A stretch of 20,744 bases of DNA from an uncultured Hungatella sp. (lineage in GTDB: Bacteria; Bacillota; Clostridia; Lachnospirales; Lachnospiraceae), in assembly GCA_910586845.1 (NCBI GenBank), contig CAJUJV010000072.1, positions 1-20,744 of the forward strand, in the 5' to 3' direction. The number at the start of each line of letters is the position of its first letter. Positions within the stretch are counted from its first letter, which is position 1. Made by a program: the position numbers and the translations under genes. Shown here piece after piece: positions 6,677-14,732 of this stretch. Under the pieces are notes generated by a model. The model had not been told where the DNA came from, ran no database searches, and saw only the letters and a list, made by a program, of their open reading frames with translations.

Positions 6677-7414
6677 ATGTGTGAGAAAAAATTATACGTG
6701 GTAGGAATCGGCCCGGGGGATTATGAACAGATGACCATAAAAGCAGCAGGAGCACTGAACAGGAGCCAGGTCATCGCAGGCTATACGGTCTATATTGATC
6801 TGATCCGGGAATCATTTCCGGATAAAGAATATCTGTCCACCCCTATGACAAAGGAGACAGAACGCTGCCGCATGGCTCTGGAGAAAGCAAAAGAGGGCCA
6901 CATCGTGTCCATGGTCTGCAGCGGTGATCCGGGGATCTACGGTATGGCAGGGCTTGTGCTGGAACTGGCGGAGAATTACCCGGAGGTCTCCGTGGAGATT
7001 ATCCCGGGAGTGACGGCGGCATGTGCCGGGGCGGCTCTCCTGGGAGCGCCTTTGAGCCATGATTTTGCCGTCATCAGTCTGAGCGATCGGCTGACTTCAA
7101 AAAATCTGATCGAAAAGAGGCTGGAGCATGCGGCCATATCGGACATGGCAGTGTGTCTGTATAATCCTGCCAGCAGACACAGGGGCGATTATCTGCTATG
7201 GGCCTGTGAGATCCTGGGAAGGTACAAAGATCCTCAGACAGTCTGCGGCGTGGCCCGCTGTATCGGAAGGACCGGCCAGTCCGTGGAGATCATGACCCTG
7301 GAACAGCTTGGAAAGGTTCCGGCAGACATGTTTACCACTGTATACATAGGAAACTCTCAGACCAGAGAGATCCGGGGGAACATGGTGACTCCCAGAGGTT
7401 ACCGGTATGAGTAA
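6677..7414 (+). CDS. cbiH: Cobalt-factor III C17-methyltransferase (ring contraction)
   Basis: A 245-residue tetrapyrrole methylase of the CbiH/CobJ type: GIGPGDYEQMTIKA (residues 10-23), AGYTVYIDLI, SGDPGIYGMAGL (82-93) and PGVTAACAGAALLGAPLSHDF in the substrate region, split here as family landmarks. CbiH methylates C17 and contracts the macrocycle. The Asp-Tyr after GPG replaces the more usual Ser/Gly residues but is common in this branch. ATG at 6677 follows the cbiG stop by 3 nt; its end overlaps the next gene by 8 nt. No fused ferredoxin-like domain is present, unlike some CobJ/CbiH relatives. Confidence 0.94.
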   Translation: MCEKKLYVVGIGPGDYEQMTIKAAGALNRSQVIAGYTVYIDLIRESFPDKEYLSTPMTKETERCRMALEKAKEGHIVSMVCSGDPGIYGMAGLVLELAENYPEVSVEIIPGVTAACAGAALLGAPLSHDFAVISLSDRLTSKNLIEKRLEHAAISDMAVCLYNPASRHRGDYLLWACEILGRYKDPQTVCGVARCIGRTGQSVEIMTLEQLGKVPADMFTTVYIGNSQTREIRGNMVTPRGYRYE

Positions 7415-8822
7415 AGTGGTCCTGTTCGGGGGAACGACGGAAGCGAGAAAGCTGGCAGAATACTGCAGCCGTCATGAGATCCTGACTCTGGTCTGCGTGG
7501 TATCGGACTACGGGGCCGGGCTGGTGCCGGAGAGCCCCTGGATCCGGGTACGGAAAGAGGCCATGGGGCGGCAGGAGATGGAAGAACTTCTGGACAGGGA
7601 GAAGCCGGGACTGGTGCTGGACTGCACCCATCCTTACGCCTCCGCGGCCACAGAGAATATCCGTCAGGCCTGCATCCGCCTTGGCCTGAACTGTGTGAGG
7701 GTGGAGAGAGAGGAAGAACAGGGGATTTCGGACCGGTTTCAGAATGGGAGGATTCACTGGGTCCAAAACGCCGCCGAGGCGGCCGCCTGGCTGTCGGAGC
7801 GGGAAGGAAGGATCTTTCTGACTACAGGGAGCAAGGAACTGGAGACTTATTCCCGTATCCCCGGATTTGAGGAGCGTGTTTTTGCCAGAGTCCTGCCTGA
7901 CGAGAGAGCTGTCGGAATGTGCAGGAGCCTGGGCTTAAAAGGAAGCCGGATCATTGCTGTCCAGGGACCTTTTTCTTTTGAGATGAACCTGGCCCTCATC
8001 CATATGACAGGGGCAGATTATGTGGTGACAAAAGAGTCCGGAACAGCCGGCGGCTTTCCCGAGAAAATGGAGGCGGTGCAGGCGGCCGGTGCAGTGGCCG
8101 TGGTCATAGGAAGACCGCCCCGGGCCGGAGGGATCAGCCTGAAGGAGGCCGTAAGACTTCTGGGGCCATACGGAAAAACCTGCCGGAGAAAGGTATTTCT
8201 CACAGGAATCGGCATGGGAGGAGAAGGGCAGCTGACAGGAGAGGCCGGTCTGTGTATCCGGAAAGCGGACGGGGTGGCCGGAGCCGGAAGGATGCTGGAC
8301 AGCATCCGGGATCTTTGCCGGGGAAAAGAGATCAAAAGATCCTATGATCCGGAGGAGATCCTGGGATGGCTGAGAGAGAATCCTCAGATGGACCGGGCAG
8401 CAGTGGTCTACTCGGGAGACCCGGGATTTTACAGCGGGGCCGGCGCCATGGCGAAGCTTCTGGAACAATATGAGGAAGAATACGAGACGGTGGTGATCCC
8501 GGGGATCTCCACGGTGTCCTGCCTCTGCGCCAGGCTGAAGACAGGCTGGGAGGATGTGTTCCCCGCCAGTCTCCACGGCCGGGAACAGGATGTGGAAGAG
8601 ATCCTGAAGACTCACAGAAGAGTGTTTCTTCTCATGGGAGGAAAAGATCCTCTGAAGGATCTCTGCAGAAGGCTTACAGATCAGGGCCTGGGAAATCTCC
8701 GCATGGCTGTGGGAATCCGCCTGTCCTACCCGGAGGAGAGGATCCTTACGGGAACCGTAAAGGAACTGGAGGACCAAAAGGCAGAGGGACTCTGCGCGGT
8801 CCTTCTGGAAAGAGACAAGTGA
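7407..8822 (+). CDS. cbiJ-cbiE: Fused precorrin-6A reductase and precorrin-7 C5-methyltransferase
   Basis: A 471-residue two-domain protein. Residues 1-253 are CbiJ/CobK: KVVLFGGTTEARKLA at the NAD(P)H-binding start, DCTHPYASAATENI (72-85), TTGSKELE and VTKESGTAGGFPEK (207-220). Residues 262-471 are a CbiE methylase: GIGMGG (267-272), SGDPGFYSGA (336-345) and PGISTVSCLCARL. The first domain reduces cobalt-precorrin-6A, the second methylates C5. The usual Pro of the CbiE loop GIGPGG is Met here. The domains join through only a few residues near nucleotide 8187, with no internal ribosome binding site and start, so this is a true fusion. CbiE is more often fused to CbiT (as in CobL), which here is a separate downstream gene. 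Confidence 0.92.
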   Translation: MSKVVLFGGTTEARKLAEYCSRHEILTLVCVVSDYGAGLVPESPWIRVRKEAMGRQEMEELLDREKPGLVLDCTHPYASAATENIRQACIRLGLNCVRVEREEEQGISDRFQNGRIHWVQNAAEAAAWLSEREGRIFLTTGSKELETYSRIPGFEERVFARVLPDERAVGMCRSLGLKGSRIIAVQGPFSFEMNLALIHMTGADYVVTKESGTAGGFPEKMEAVQAAGAVAVVIGRPPRAGGISLKEAVRLLGPYGKTCRRKVFLTGIGMGGEGQLTGEAGLCIRKADGVAGAGRMLDSIRDLCRGKEIKRSYDPEEILGWLRENPQMDRAAVVYSGDPGFYSGAGAMAKLLEQYEEEYETVVIPGISTVSCLCARLKTGWEDVFPASLHGREQDVEEILKTHRRVFLLMGGKDPLKDLCRRLTDQGLGNLRMAVGIRLSYPEERILTGTVKELEDQKAEGLCAVLLERDK

Positions 8823-8837
8823 CAAAGGGGAAGGATC

Positions 8838-9404
8838 ATGAGAGATGAATGGTTTATCCGGGGCAAGGTGCCCATGACCAAAAGCGAGGTCCGGGCCGTG
8901 TCCGTCTCCAAACTGGAGCTGACACAGGACAGTGTTCTGTATGACATCGGTGCGGGAACCGGCTCCGTGTCCATAGAGGCGGCTCTCCAGATTCCCCGGG
9001 GGCAGATTTTTGCCGTTGAGCAGAACCGGGAGGCAGTGGATCTGATCCGTCAGAACAAGGAAAAATTCCATGCAGATAATGTCCGGATCCTGTGGGGAAA
9101 GGCCCCGGAGATCCTGGAAGGACTTCCTGTGCCCAGTCACGTGTTTCTGGGAGGCACGGGAGGAAAGCCGGAGGAGATCATCGCAGAGCTGCTGAGGCGA
9201 AATCCCGGGGTCCGGCTAGTGGCCAATGTCATTGCCCTGGAAAGTCTGGCCCGGTTTCTGGAGGCGGCGAAAAACCTGGGGCTGGAGCCGGAGGTGGTAT
9301 CGGTTCAGGTGGCAAGAGCAGAACAGGCCGGAGAGTATCACCTGATGAAAGGTCAGAATCCGGTATATATAATCTCTATGGGAGGAGCAGGTGACAGAAT
9401 ATGA
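8838..9404 (+). CDS. cbiT: Cobalt-precorrin-6B C15-methyltransferase (decarboxylating)
   Basis: A 188-residue Rossmann-fold SAM methyltransferase. It begins with the CbiT landmark FIRGKVPMTKSEVRAV, followed by motif I YDIGAGTGSVSIEAA (35-49) and the acidic VEQN end of strand 2; FLGGTGGKPEEII corresponds to the active-site loop. CbiT methylates C15 and removes the C12 acetate carboxyl. It starts 15 nt after cbiJ-cbiE with GGGGAAGG upstream, and its stop overlaps the cobT ATG by 4 nt. Confidence 0.95.
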   Translation: MRDEWFIRGKVPMTKSEVRAVSVSKLELTQDSVLYDIGAGTGSVSIEAALQIPRGQIFAVEQNREAVDLIRQNKEKFHADNVRILWGKAPEILEGLPVPSHVFLGGTGGKPEEIIAELLRRNPGVRLVANVIALESLARFLEAAKNLGLEPEVVSVQVARAEQAGEYHLMKGQNPVYIISMGGAGDRI

Positions 9405-10468
9405 GACTGGAAGAACGGCTGGGACAGATCATTCCCGTATCAGAAGAGGCTATGGAACAGGCCCGAATGCGGTGGAGCCATGTGGCAAAGCCTCTGGGAA
9501 GCCTGGGGGTGCTGGAGGAGGCAGTCGTAAAAATTGCGGGCATCCAGAGGCGGGAGAGAATCTGCATCGATAAAAAAGCCCTGGTGATCATGTGTGCAGA
9601 CAACGGAGTGGTGGCGGAACAGGTGACGCAGACAGGTCAGGAGGTCACTGCCGTGGTGACGGAAAATTTTACCAGGGGAGATTCCTGTGCCTGTATCATG
9701 GCCCGGCAGGCAGGGGTAGATGTGGTGCCGGTGGATATAGGCGTGGCGTCGGATCTGGAAAGCTGCGGAAATACCTGTCCTCTTATCCGGCGCAAGATCG
9801 CATACGGCACGAAGAATATGAGGACAGAGCCCGCCATGACCAGGGCAGAGACAGAAAAGGCCATAGAGACAGGGATCTGTCTGACCGCGGACTTAAAAAA
9901 ACAGGGATATGATCTTCTGGCTGTGGGAGAGATGGGAATCGGCAACACCACCACAAGCAGCGCCGTGGCCTCGGTCCTTCTGGGCATGGAATCTTCTCTT
10001 CTTACCGGGAGAGGGGCGGGGCTGTCGGATGAAGGGCTGGCCAGGAAGAGAGAGGTGATCAGTGAGGCAGTATCCCTCCACCGGCCGGATCCAGAGGATC
10101 CGGTAGATGTGCTGTCCAAGGTGGGAGGACTGGATCTGGCAGGGCTTGTGGGAGTATTTCTGGGAGGCGCCATCTGCCGTATGCCGGTGGTGCTGGACGG
10201 AGTGATCACCGCGGCGGCGGCCCTGGCAGCCTGCTGCCTCTGTCCCCATGCAGCCGGTTATCTCATAGCCTCCCATGTGTCGGCGGAGCCGGCGGGCCGG
10301 CTGATCCTGAAAAGACTGGGGCTTAAGGCGGCTGTCGACGGAGGCCTCTGCCTGGGAGAGGGGACGGGGGCCATGGCATTTATGCCCATGCTCTCCATGG
10401 CTGCAGACATCTATCTTCACATGAGCACCTTTGAGGAGATCCGGATCGAAGAATACCGTCCTCTGTGA
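9401..10468 (+). CDS. cobT: Nicotinate-nucleotide:dimethylbenzimidazole phosphoribosyltransferase
   Basis: A 355-residue protein of normal CobT length. It contains the KPLGSLG substrate loop near residue 30, the CADNGV motif (65-70), GEMGIGNTTTSSA (176-188) and LGEGTGAM (318-325), in which Glu320 corresponds to the catalytic base of Salmonella CobT. It activates the lower-ligand base as the alpha-riboside phosphate used by CobS. Which base is used cannot be read from the sequence; many gut anaerobes attach bases other than dimethylbenzimidazole, and no bzaABCDE genes are present here. It is coupled to cbiT by an ATGA overlap and followed by a 76-nt gap. Confidence 0.95.
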   Translation: MRLEERLGQIIPVSEEAMEQARMRWSHVAKPLGSLGVLEEAVVKIAGIQRRERICIDKKALVIMCADNGVVAEQVTQTGQEVTAVVTENFTRGDSCACIMARQAGVDVVPVDIGVASDLESCGNTCPLIRRKIAYGTKNMRTEPAMTRAETEKAIETGICLTADLKKQGYDLLAVGEMGIGNTTTSSAVASVLLGMESSLLTGRGAGLSDEGLARKREVISEAVSLHRPDPEDPVDVLSKVGGLDLAGLVGVFLGGAICRMPVVLDGVITAAAALAACCLCPHAAGYLIASHVSAEPAGRLILKRLGLKAAVDGGLCLGEGTGAMAFMPMLSMAADIYLHMSTFEEIRIEEYRPL

Positions 10469-10544
10469 CAGGAGAAAATCTGATAGAATTCCCGGAGATT
10501 CTGTGGTAAACTATTAGGAAACAAAACGGGGAGGGGAGAGCGGG

Positions 10545-11060
10545 ATGCTGCATCTGGTGATCGGAGGAAGCGGAAGCGGCAAATCGGCTTATGCCGAGAG
10601 ACTGATGATGGAGGAGCCGGAGAACAGCCGGATCTATCTGGCCACCATGAGACCGTGGGATGAGGAGTGCAGGGAAAAGATAAAAAAGCATCAGGAGATG
10701 CGCAGAGGCAAAGGGTTTTCCACCATTGAGTGCTATGGGAGAGTCCGGGATCTGCCTGTCCCGTGGGGAAGCTCCGTGCTTCTGGAATGTATGGGCAACC
10801 TTCTGACCAATGTGTTTTATGACCAGAACAATAACGGCAGAGATATGGCTCAGATGGTAACCGATGATGTGATGGATCTTCTGACCCGGACCCGAACTCT
10901 GGTGATCGTGACCAACGATATTTTTTCCGACGGATTGTTTTACGGAGTGGAGACAGAGGCCTACCGGGCGGTCCTGGGGCAGGTGAACAAGAACCTGGCC
11001 AGAGCGGCGGACCGGGTGACCGAGGTGGTCTACGGCATCGAGGTGCGATGCAAGGGTTAG
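10545..11060 (+). CDS. cobU: CobU-like cobinamide kinase/guanylyltransferase, variant NEVG motif
   Basis: A 171-residue protein of CobU/CobP length. The Walker A loop GGSGSGKS (7-14) is canonical, and KKHQEMRRGKGFSTIE (47-62) corresponds to the segment carrying the guanylylated histidine, with His49 retained. LLECMGNLLTN (79-89) matches the Walker B region. The C-terminal NEVGxGxVP motif, however, is replaced by NDIFSDGLFYG (124-134), although the flanks (VT before it, LAxAADxV after it) align well. CobU phosphorylates adenosylcobinamide and converts it to the GDP derivative. GGGGAGG at 10528-10534 precedes the ATG. A second, short CobU-like gene follows cobS and carries the motif missing here. 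Confidence 0.88.
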   Translation: MLHLVIGGSGSGKSAYAERLMMEEPENSRIYLATMRPWDEECREKIKKHQEMRRGKGFSTIECYGRVRDLPVPWGSSVLLECMGNLLTNVFYDQNNNGRDMAQMVTDDVMDLLTRTRTLVIVTNDIFSDGLFYGVETEAYRAVLGQVNKNLARAADRVTEVVYGIEVRCKG

Positions 11061-11064
11061 AGGC

Positions 11065-11080
11065 GGTCAGGAGACCCGCC
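11065..11080 (+). promoter_or_regulatory. B12-box-like sequence upstream of cobS
   Basis: GGTCAGGAGACCCGCC matches the conserved 3' B12 box of cobalamin riboswitches (AGYCAGGAGACCTGCC) at 14 of 16 positions, and lies in the 70-nt cobU-cobS gap of a B12 operon. The other riboswitch landmarks (GGTGAAAATCC-like and GCCACTG-like segments, the CCCGCAACTG run) are not seen upstream, where cobU coding sequence begins at once. It is therefore at most a remnant or a reduced element. Flanking GTCAG/CTGAC and ACCCG/CGGGT arms can also fold a weak hairpin over 11066-11092. Confidence 0.45.
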
Positions 11081-11130
11081 CCGGGTTCTGACTGTATCTG
11101 TAAAAGAAAATTGACGGAGGGACAGGTGAG

Positions 11131-11913
11131 ATGGATCTTCTGGGAGGTCTGGTGATCGCCTTCTCCATGTATTCCCGGATACCGATGCCGCGGATCCGGT
11201 GGACCAAGGAGAGGATGAAATATACTTTATGTTTTTTTCCTCTTGTAGGCGTTGTCATGGGAATTTTTCTGTATGGTTTCGGGAAAGGCGTGGAGTTTTT
11301 TGGCCTGGAAGACAGTCTGGTCTATCCGGCGGGCGGGACGGTTCTGCCGCTGCTGGTGACAGGAGGGATCCATATGGATGGGTTTCTCGACGTGGCCGAT
11401 GCCAGAGCTTCTTTCGGGGAGCGGCAGCGGAAACTGGAGATCTTAAAGGATCCTCATGTGGGAGCGTTTGCGGTGATCCGGGCGGCGGTTTACCTGCTCA
11501 TATATCTGGCTGTTTTCTCGGAACTGCCGCTCATGGGACTTCCTGTCATGGGAGCCGTCTACGCTCTGACCAGGGCCATGAGCGGCCTGTCCGTGGTGGC
11601 CTTTCCCAAGGCGAAAAAGGATGGACTGGCCGTCTCTTTTGCAGAGAAGGCCGGAAGGAAGACTGTGGCGGCGGTCATGATCTGCTATTTCGTGATCTGT
11701 ATGGTGTTTCTGGCCCGATACGCAGGCCCGGTGACGGCGGCAGTGACAGGCGGCGCGGCAGTGATCTTATTTGGCCGGTATTATCGCATTGCCGTGAAGG
11801 AATTCGGCGGTATGAACGGGGATCTGGCAGGATGGTTTCTTCAGACCGCGGAGCTGTGGCTTATGGCTGCGGCCGTGGTCCTATTCAGGACAGGACAGGA
11901 GGCGATCAGATGA
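11131..11913 (+). CDS. cobS: Adenosylcobinamide-GDP ribazoletransferase (cobalamin synthase)
   Basis: A 260-residue polytopic membrane protein. Landmarks are the N-terminal YSRIPMP, the hydrophobic helix around 32-50, the CobS signature GGIHMDGFLDVADA (78-91), with its acidic metal-binding residues, and FGERQRKLEILKDPHVGAFAV as the conserved cytoplasmic loop. Several further membrane helices follow. CobS joins alpha-ribazole to GDP-cobinamide at the membrane, the last assembly step. GGAGG at 11116-11120 lies 10 nt before the ATG. The stop overlaps the next gene by 4 nt (ATGA). Confidence 0.94.
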   Translation: MDLLGGLVIAFSMYSRIPMPRIRWTKERMKYTLCFFPLVGVVMGIFLYGFGKGVEFFGLEDSLVYPAGGTVLPLLVTGGIHMDGFLDVADARASFGERQRKLEILKDPHVGAFAVIRAAVYLLIYLAVFSELPLMGLPVMGAVYALTRAMSGLSVVAFPKAKKDGLAVSFAEKAGRKTVAAVMICYFVICMVFLARYAGPVTAAVTGGAAVILFGRYYRIAVKEFGGMNGDLAGWFLQTAELWLMAAAVVLFRTGQEAIR

Positions 11914-12242
11914 TTCTGGTAGTTGGCGGAGCATTTCAGGGAAAAAAGGAATTTGCCAAGGAACTGGCAGCCGGAAAAAAGCTTCAGGTAGTAAATTTTT
12001 TTCATAATCAGATCCAGAAACTTCTGGAGGACGGGGAGGATGTCAGGGATTACATCGACAATCTTCTGAAAAAAACTCCGGATGTGATCATCGTCATGGA
12101 CGAGGTAGGCGCCGGAGTAGTGCCGGTGGAGCGGTCGGACAGAGAGTATCAGGAGACCATCGGCCTGGCAGGACAGCTTCTGGCCAGAGAGGCCGCGGAG
12201 GTCTACCGGGTTATCTGCGGCATCGGCGTGAGGATCAAGTGA
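11910..12242 (+). CDS. Short CobU-like protein with degenerate Walker A
   Basis: A 110-residue protein that aligns with the two ends of CobU but lacks the middle. Residues 3-13 (LVVGGAFQGKK) correspond to the P-loop, but the Ser/Thr after GK is Lys13. Residues 62-72 (VMDEVGAGVVP) are a near-perfect copy of the CobU NEVGxGxVP motif, and the rest (REYQETIGLAGQLLAREAAEVYRVICGIGVRIK, in part) matches the CobU C-terminus. The histidine segment used for guanylylation is absent. It starts by an ATGA overlap with cobS, not at the earlier in-frame ATG inside cobS. Possible roles: a partner subunit for the upstream CobU, or an independent kinase. The gene is intact, with no sign of frameshift. Confidence 0.82.
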   Translation: MILVVGGAFQGKKEFAKELAAGKKLQVVNFFHNQIQKLLEDGEDVRDYIDNLLKKTPDVIIVMDEVGAGVVPVERSDREYQETIGLAGQLLAREAAEVYRVICGIGVRIK

Positions 12243-13210
12243 TGAGGCAGAGAGCGCTGGTGATGGCGGCCGCCTTCGGCCTGGACCTGGTCCTGGGAGA
12301 TCCCCGGGGCTTTCCTCATCCTGTCCGCGGCATAGGAGCCTTGATCGAAAACAGGGAGAAGGCCGTCAGGAGACGGTATCCCAAGACCCGCAGGGGAGAA
12401 CTGGCCGCCGGGGCGGAGCTGACTGCGGAGGTGCTGGCAGTGACCGGACTGGCGGCAGGGGGAACCCTGTTTCTGGCGGACCGGATCCACAGGAGGGTCC
12501 GTCTGGCTGCGGAGACTTTCATGTGTTATCAGATGCTGGCTTCCCGCTCCCTTTTCACAGAGAGCATGAAGGTGTACCGGGCACTGGCACGGCGGGATAG
12601 GGAGAAGGCCAGAAAGGCCGTATCCATGATCGTGGGCAGGGATACGGAGTGTTTGACAGAGGAAGGGATCATCAGGGCGGCAGTGGAGACCGTGGCGGAA
12701 AACACTTCCGACGGGGTGATCGCCCCTCTTTTTTATATGGCCCTCGGAGGCGTGCCTCTGATGTTTCTGTATAAGGCCGTCAACACCATGGATTCCATGA
12801 TAGGATATCAAAATGAAGCTTACCGGTACCTGGGAAGGTGTGCGGCCAGACTGGATGACGCGGTGAATCTGATCCCCTCCCGGCTGGGGGCGGTTCTGAT
12901 GGTGCTCTGCGCCGGGGTTCTGGGGATGGACCCGAAAGGAGCCTGGAGGATTTTTGTCAGGGACCGCTACAACCACAAAAGTCCCAATTCCGCCCAGACA
13001 GAATCTGCCTGCGCCGGGGCTCTGGGAGTGGAACTGGCAGGAAATGCTTACTATTTCGGAAAACTGTATGAAAAACCCACCATCGGAGATGGTCTGAGAA
13101 AGATCGAAAAAGAAGACATCCCCAGGGCCAACGGGCTCATGTACGGAGCGTCCCTGACCATGGCGTTTCTGTGCGGAGCGGTCCTGTGGCTGCTGCCCGG
13201 CCGGGAGTAA
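12242..13210 (+). CDS. cbiB: Adenosylcobinamide-phosphate synthase
   Basis: A 322-residue membrane protein of the CbiB/CobD family. FGLDLVLGDPRGFPHPVRGIG at the N-terminus is the family hallmark (LDxxxGDPxxxPHPVxxIG). VAENTSDGVIAPLFY and YKAVNTMDSMIGYQNEAY follow in the middle, and the conserved DRYNHKSPNSAQTESA block comes later. CbiB attaches aminopropanol, or its phosphate, to cobyric acid. GTG at 12239 is also possible, but ATG 12242 overlaps the preceding stop as TGATG and is preferred. Confidence 0.94.
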   Translation: MRQRALVMAAAFGLDLVLGDPRGFPHPVRGIGALIENREKAVRRRYPKTRRGELAAGAELTAEVLAVTGLAAGGTLFLADRIHRRVRLAAETFMCYQMLASRSLFTESMKVYRALARRDREKARKAVSMIVGRDTECLTEEGIIRAAVETVAENTSDGVIAPLFYMALGGVPLMFLYKAVNTMDSMIGYQNEAYRYLGRCAARLDDAVNLIPSRLGAVLMVLCAGVLGMDPKGAWRIFVRDRYNHKSPNSAQTESACAGALGVELAGNAYYFGKLYEKPTIGDGLRKIEKEDIPRANGLMYGASLTMAFLCGAVLWLLPGRE

Positions 13211-13223
13211 GGAGGAATGTAAG

Positions 13224-14732
13224 ATGGCCAGAACATTGATGATTCAGGGAACCATGTCCAATGCAGGAAAGAGCCTTATTACTGCCGGGCTCCTCCGGAT
13301 CATGAAGGAGGACGGATTTTCGGCGGCCCCCTTTAAATCCCAGAATATGGCCCTCAATTCCTATATCACCAGAGAGGGTCTGGAGATGGGGAGGGCCCAG
13401 GCAGTACAGGCGGAGGCGGCGGGAGCAGAGCCGGAGGCAGACATGAATCCCATCCTTTTAAAGCCTACTACGGACACGGGTTCCCAGGTGATTGTCCACG
13501 GCATCCACCGGGGCAATATGACGGCGACACAGTATTTCGCTTATAAAAAGAGCCTGATCCCTCAGATCATGGAGTCTTTTCACAGATTGGAACGGCAGTA
13601 TGACCTGATCGTCATCGAAGGCGCGGGAAGTCCGGCGGAGATCAATTTAAAACAGGATGATATCGTCAACATGGGACTGGCCCGGATGACGGATTCGCCG
13701 GTGCTTCTGGTGGGAGACATCGACCGGGGAGGAGTCTTTGCCCAGCTTTACGGCACAGTCATGCTTCTGGAGGAAGAAGAGAGACAGAGGATCAAAGGCC
13801 TGATCATCAACAAGTTCCGGGGAGATAAGACCATCCTGGACCCGGGAGTGGCCATGATTGAGGAGCTCTGCAGCATCCCTGTCCTGGGAGTAACCCCTTA
13901 TCTGGACGTGGATCTGGAGGATGAGGACAGTCTGGGAGACCATCTTCTGGGGAGCGGGCAGACAGGCCTGGCGGATATCGCGGTCATAAGACTGCCCCGG
14001 ATCTCCAACTTTACGGATTTTCAGCCTTTTCTTGCCATACCGGAGATCAGCGTCCGGTATGTGGGAAGTCTCAGGGAACTGGGAAAGCCGGACATGATCA
14101 TCCTTCCGGGGACGAAAAGCACCATGGATGATCTCCTGTGGCTGCGCAGAGAAGGACTGGAGGCTGCCATTGTCAGGCATGCTTCCAGAGGACTTCCCGT
14201 GCTGGGTATCTGCGGAGGCTACCAGATGATGGGGATGACTCTCCGGGACCCTCTGGGTGCAGAGAGCAGCCGGGAATTTCTGAGAGGCATGGAGCTTCTG
14301 CCGGTGGACACGGTTTTCGGAGAGGACAAGATGAGGACCCGGGTAAAAGGAACCTTCGGACAGCTGGAAGGCCTGCTCTCTCCCCTGTCGGGAAAACAGG
14401 TGGAAGGGTATGAGATCCACATGGGAACCACGAAACCGCGGAAGCCGGGCCGGTACATGGCAGAGGTGGCAGAGGACCGGGGGGATCCGAAAGCGGACGG
14501 CAGCTGCCTGGGCTGCTGTTACGGAACCTATCTTCACGGGCTCTTCGACGGAGAAGGGGTGGCTTCTCTGACGGCGGAAATCCTTTTAAAGGCAAAAGGG
14601 ATCCATTACAGCCCCGGGGAAACGGTCAGTTACCGGGAATATAAAGACAGCCAGTACAGCCGTCTGGCGAAAGAACTGAGAAAGCATCTGGATATGGACA
14701 GGATATACGAGATCATGGGGGTGAAGAGATAG
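13224..14732 (+). CDS. cbiP: Cobyric acid synthase
   Basis: A 502-residue protein of standard CbiP/CobQ length. The dethiobiotin-synthetase-like N-terminal domain has the ATP loop GTMSNAGKS (9-17) and KSQNMALNS (38-46). The class I glutamine amidotransferase-like C-terminal domain has GICGGYQMMG with nucleophile Cys330, and His438 in YGTYLHGLFD. It amidates the b, d, e and g side chains of cobyrinic acid a,c-diamide using glutamine. The enzyme making that substrate (CbiA) is not in the window. It starts 13 nt after cbiB with AAGGAGG upstream. Confidence 0.96.
   Translation: MARTLMIQGTMSNAGKSLITAGLLRIMKEDGFSAAPFKSQNMALNSYITREGLEMGRAQAVQAEAAGAEPEADMNPILLKPTTDTGSQVIVHGIHRGNMTATQYFAYKKSLIPQIMESFHRLERQYDLIVIEGAGSPAEINLKQDDIVNMGLARMTDSPVLLVGDIDRGGVFAQLYGTVMLLEEEERQRIKGLIINKFRGDKTILDPGVAMIEELCSIPVLGVTPYLDVDLEDEDSLGDHLLGSGQTGLADIAVIRLPRISNFTDFQPFLAIPEISVRYVGSLRELGKPDMIILPGTKSTMDDLLWLRREGLEAAIVRHASRGLPVLGICGGYQMMGMTLRDPLGAESSREFLRGMELLPVDTVFGEDKMRTRVKGTFGQLEGLLSPLSGKQVEGYEIHMGTTKPRKPGRYMAEVAEDRGDPKADGSCLGCCYGTYLHGLFDGEGVASLTAEILLKAKGIHYSPGETVSYREYKDSQYSRLAKELRKHLDMDRIYEIMGVKR

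Noticed and set aside
7935..9140. Long open frame of about 400 codons on the minus strand
   Set aside because: It lies wholly opposite cbiJ-cbiE and cbiT, shows no recognisable domain, and is explained by codon bias in GC-rich sequence. The same holds for the other long antisense frames, for example opposite cbiD and cbiP.
10469..10544. Internal promoter or operator before cobU (TAAACT at 10507-10512; imperfect 18-bp palindrome at 10485-10502)
   Set aside because: No acceptable -35 at the right distance, and the palindrome matches at only 14 of 18 positions. Not strong enough to call.
11910..12242. Reading the short CobU-like gene as a pseudogene fragment of cobU
   Set aside because: It has an intact start, stop and overlaps on both sides, keeps a well-formed P-loop backbone and VG-G-VP motif, and differs greatly in sequence from the upstream cobU, so decay after a recent duplication does not fit.
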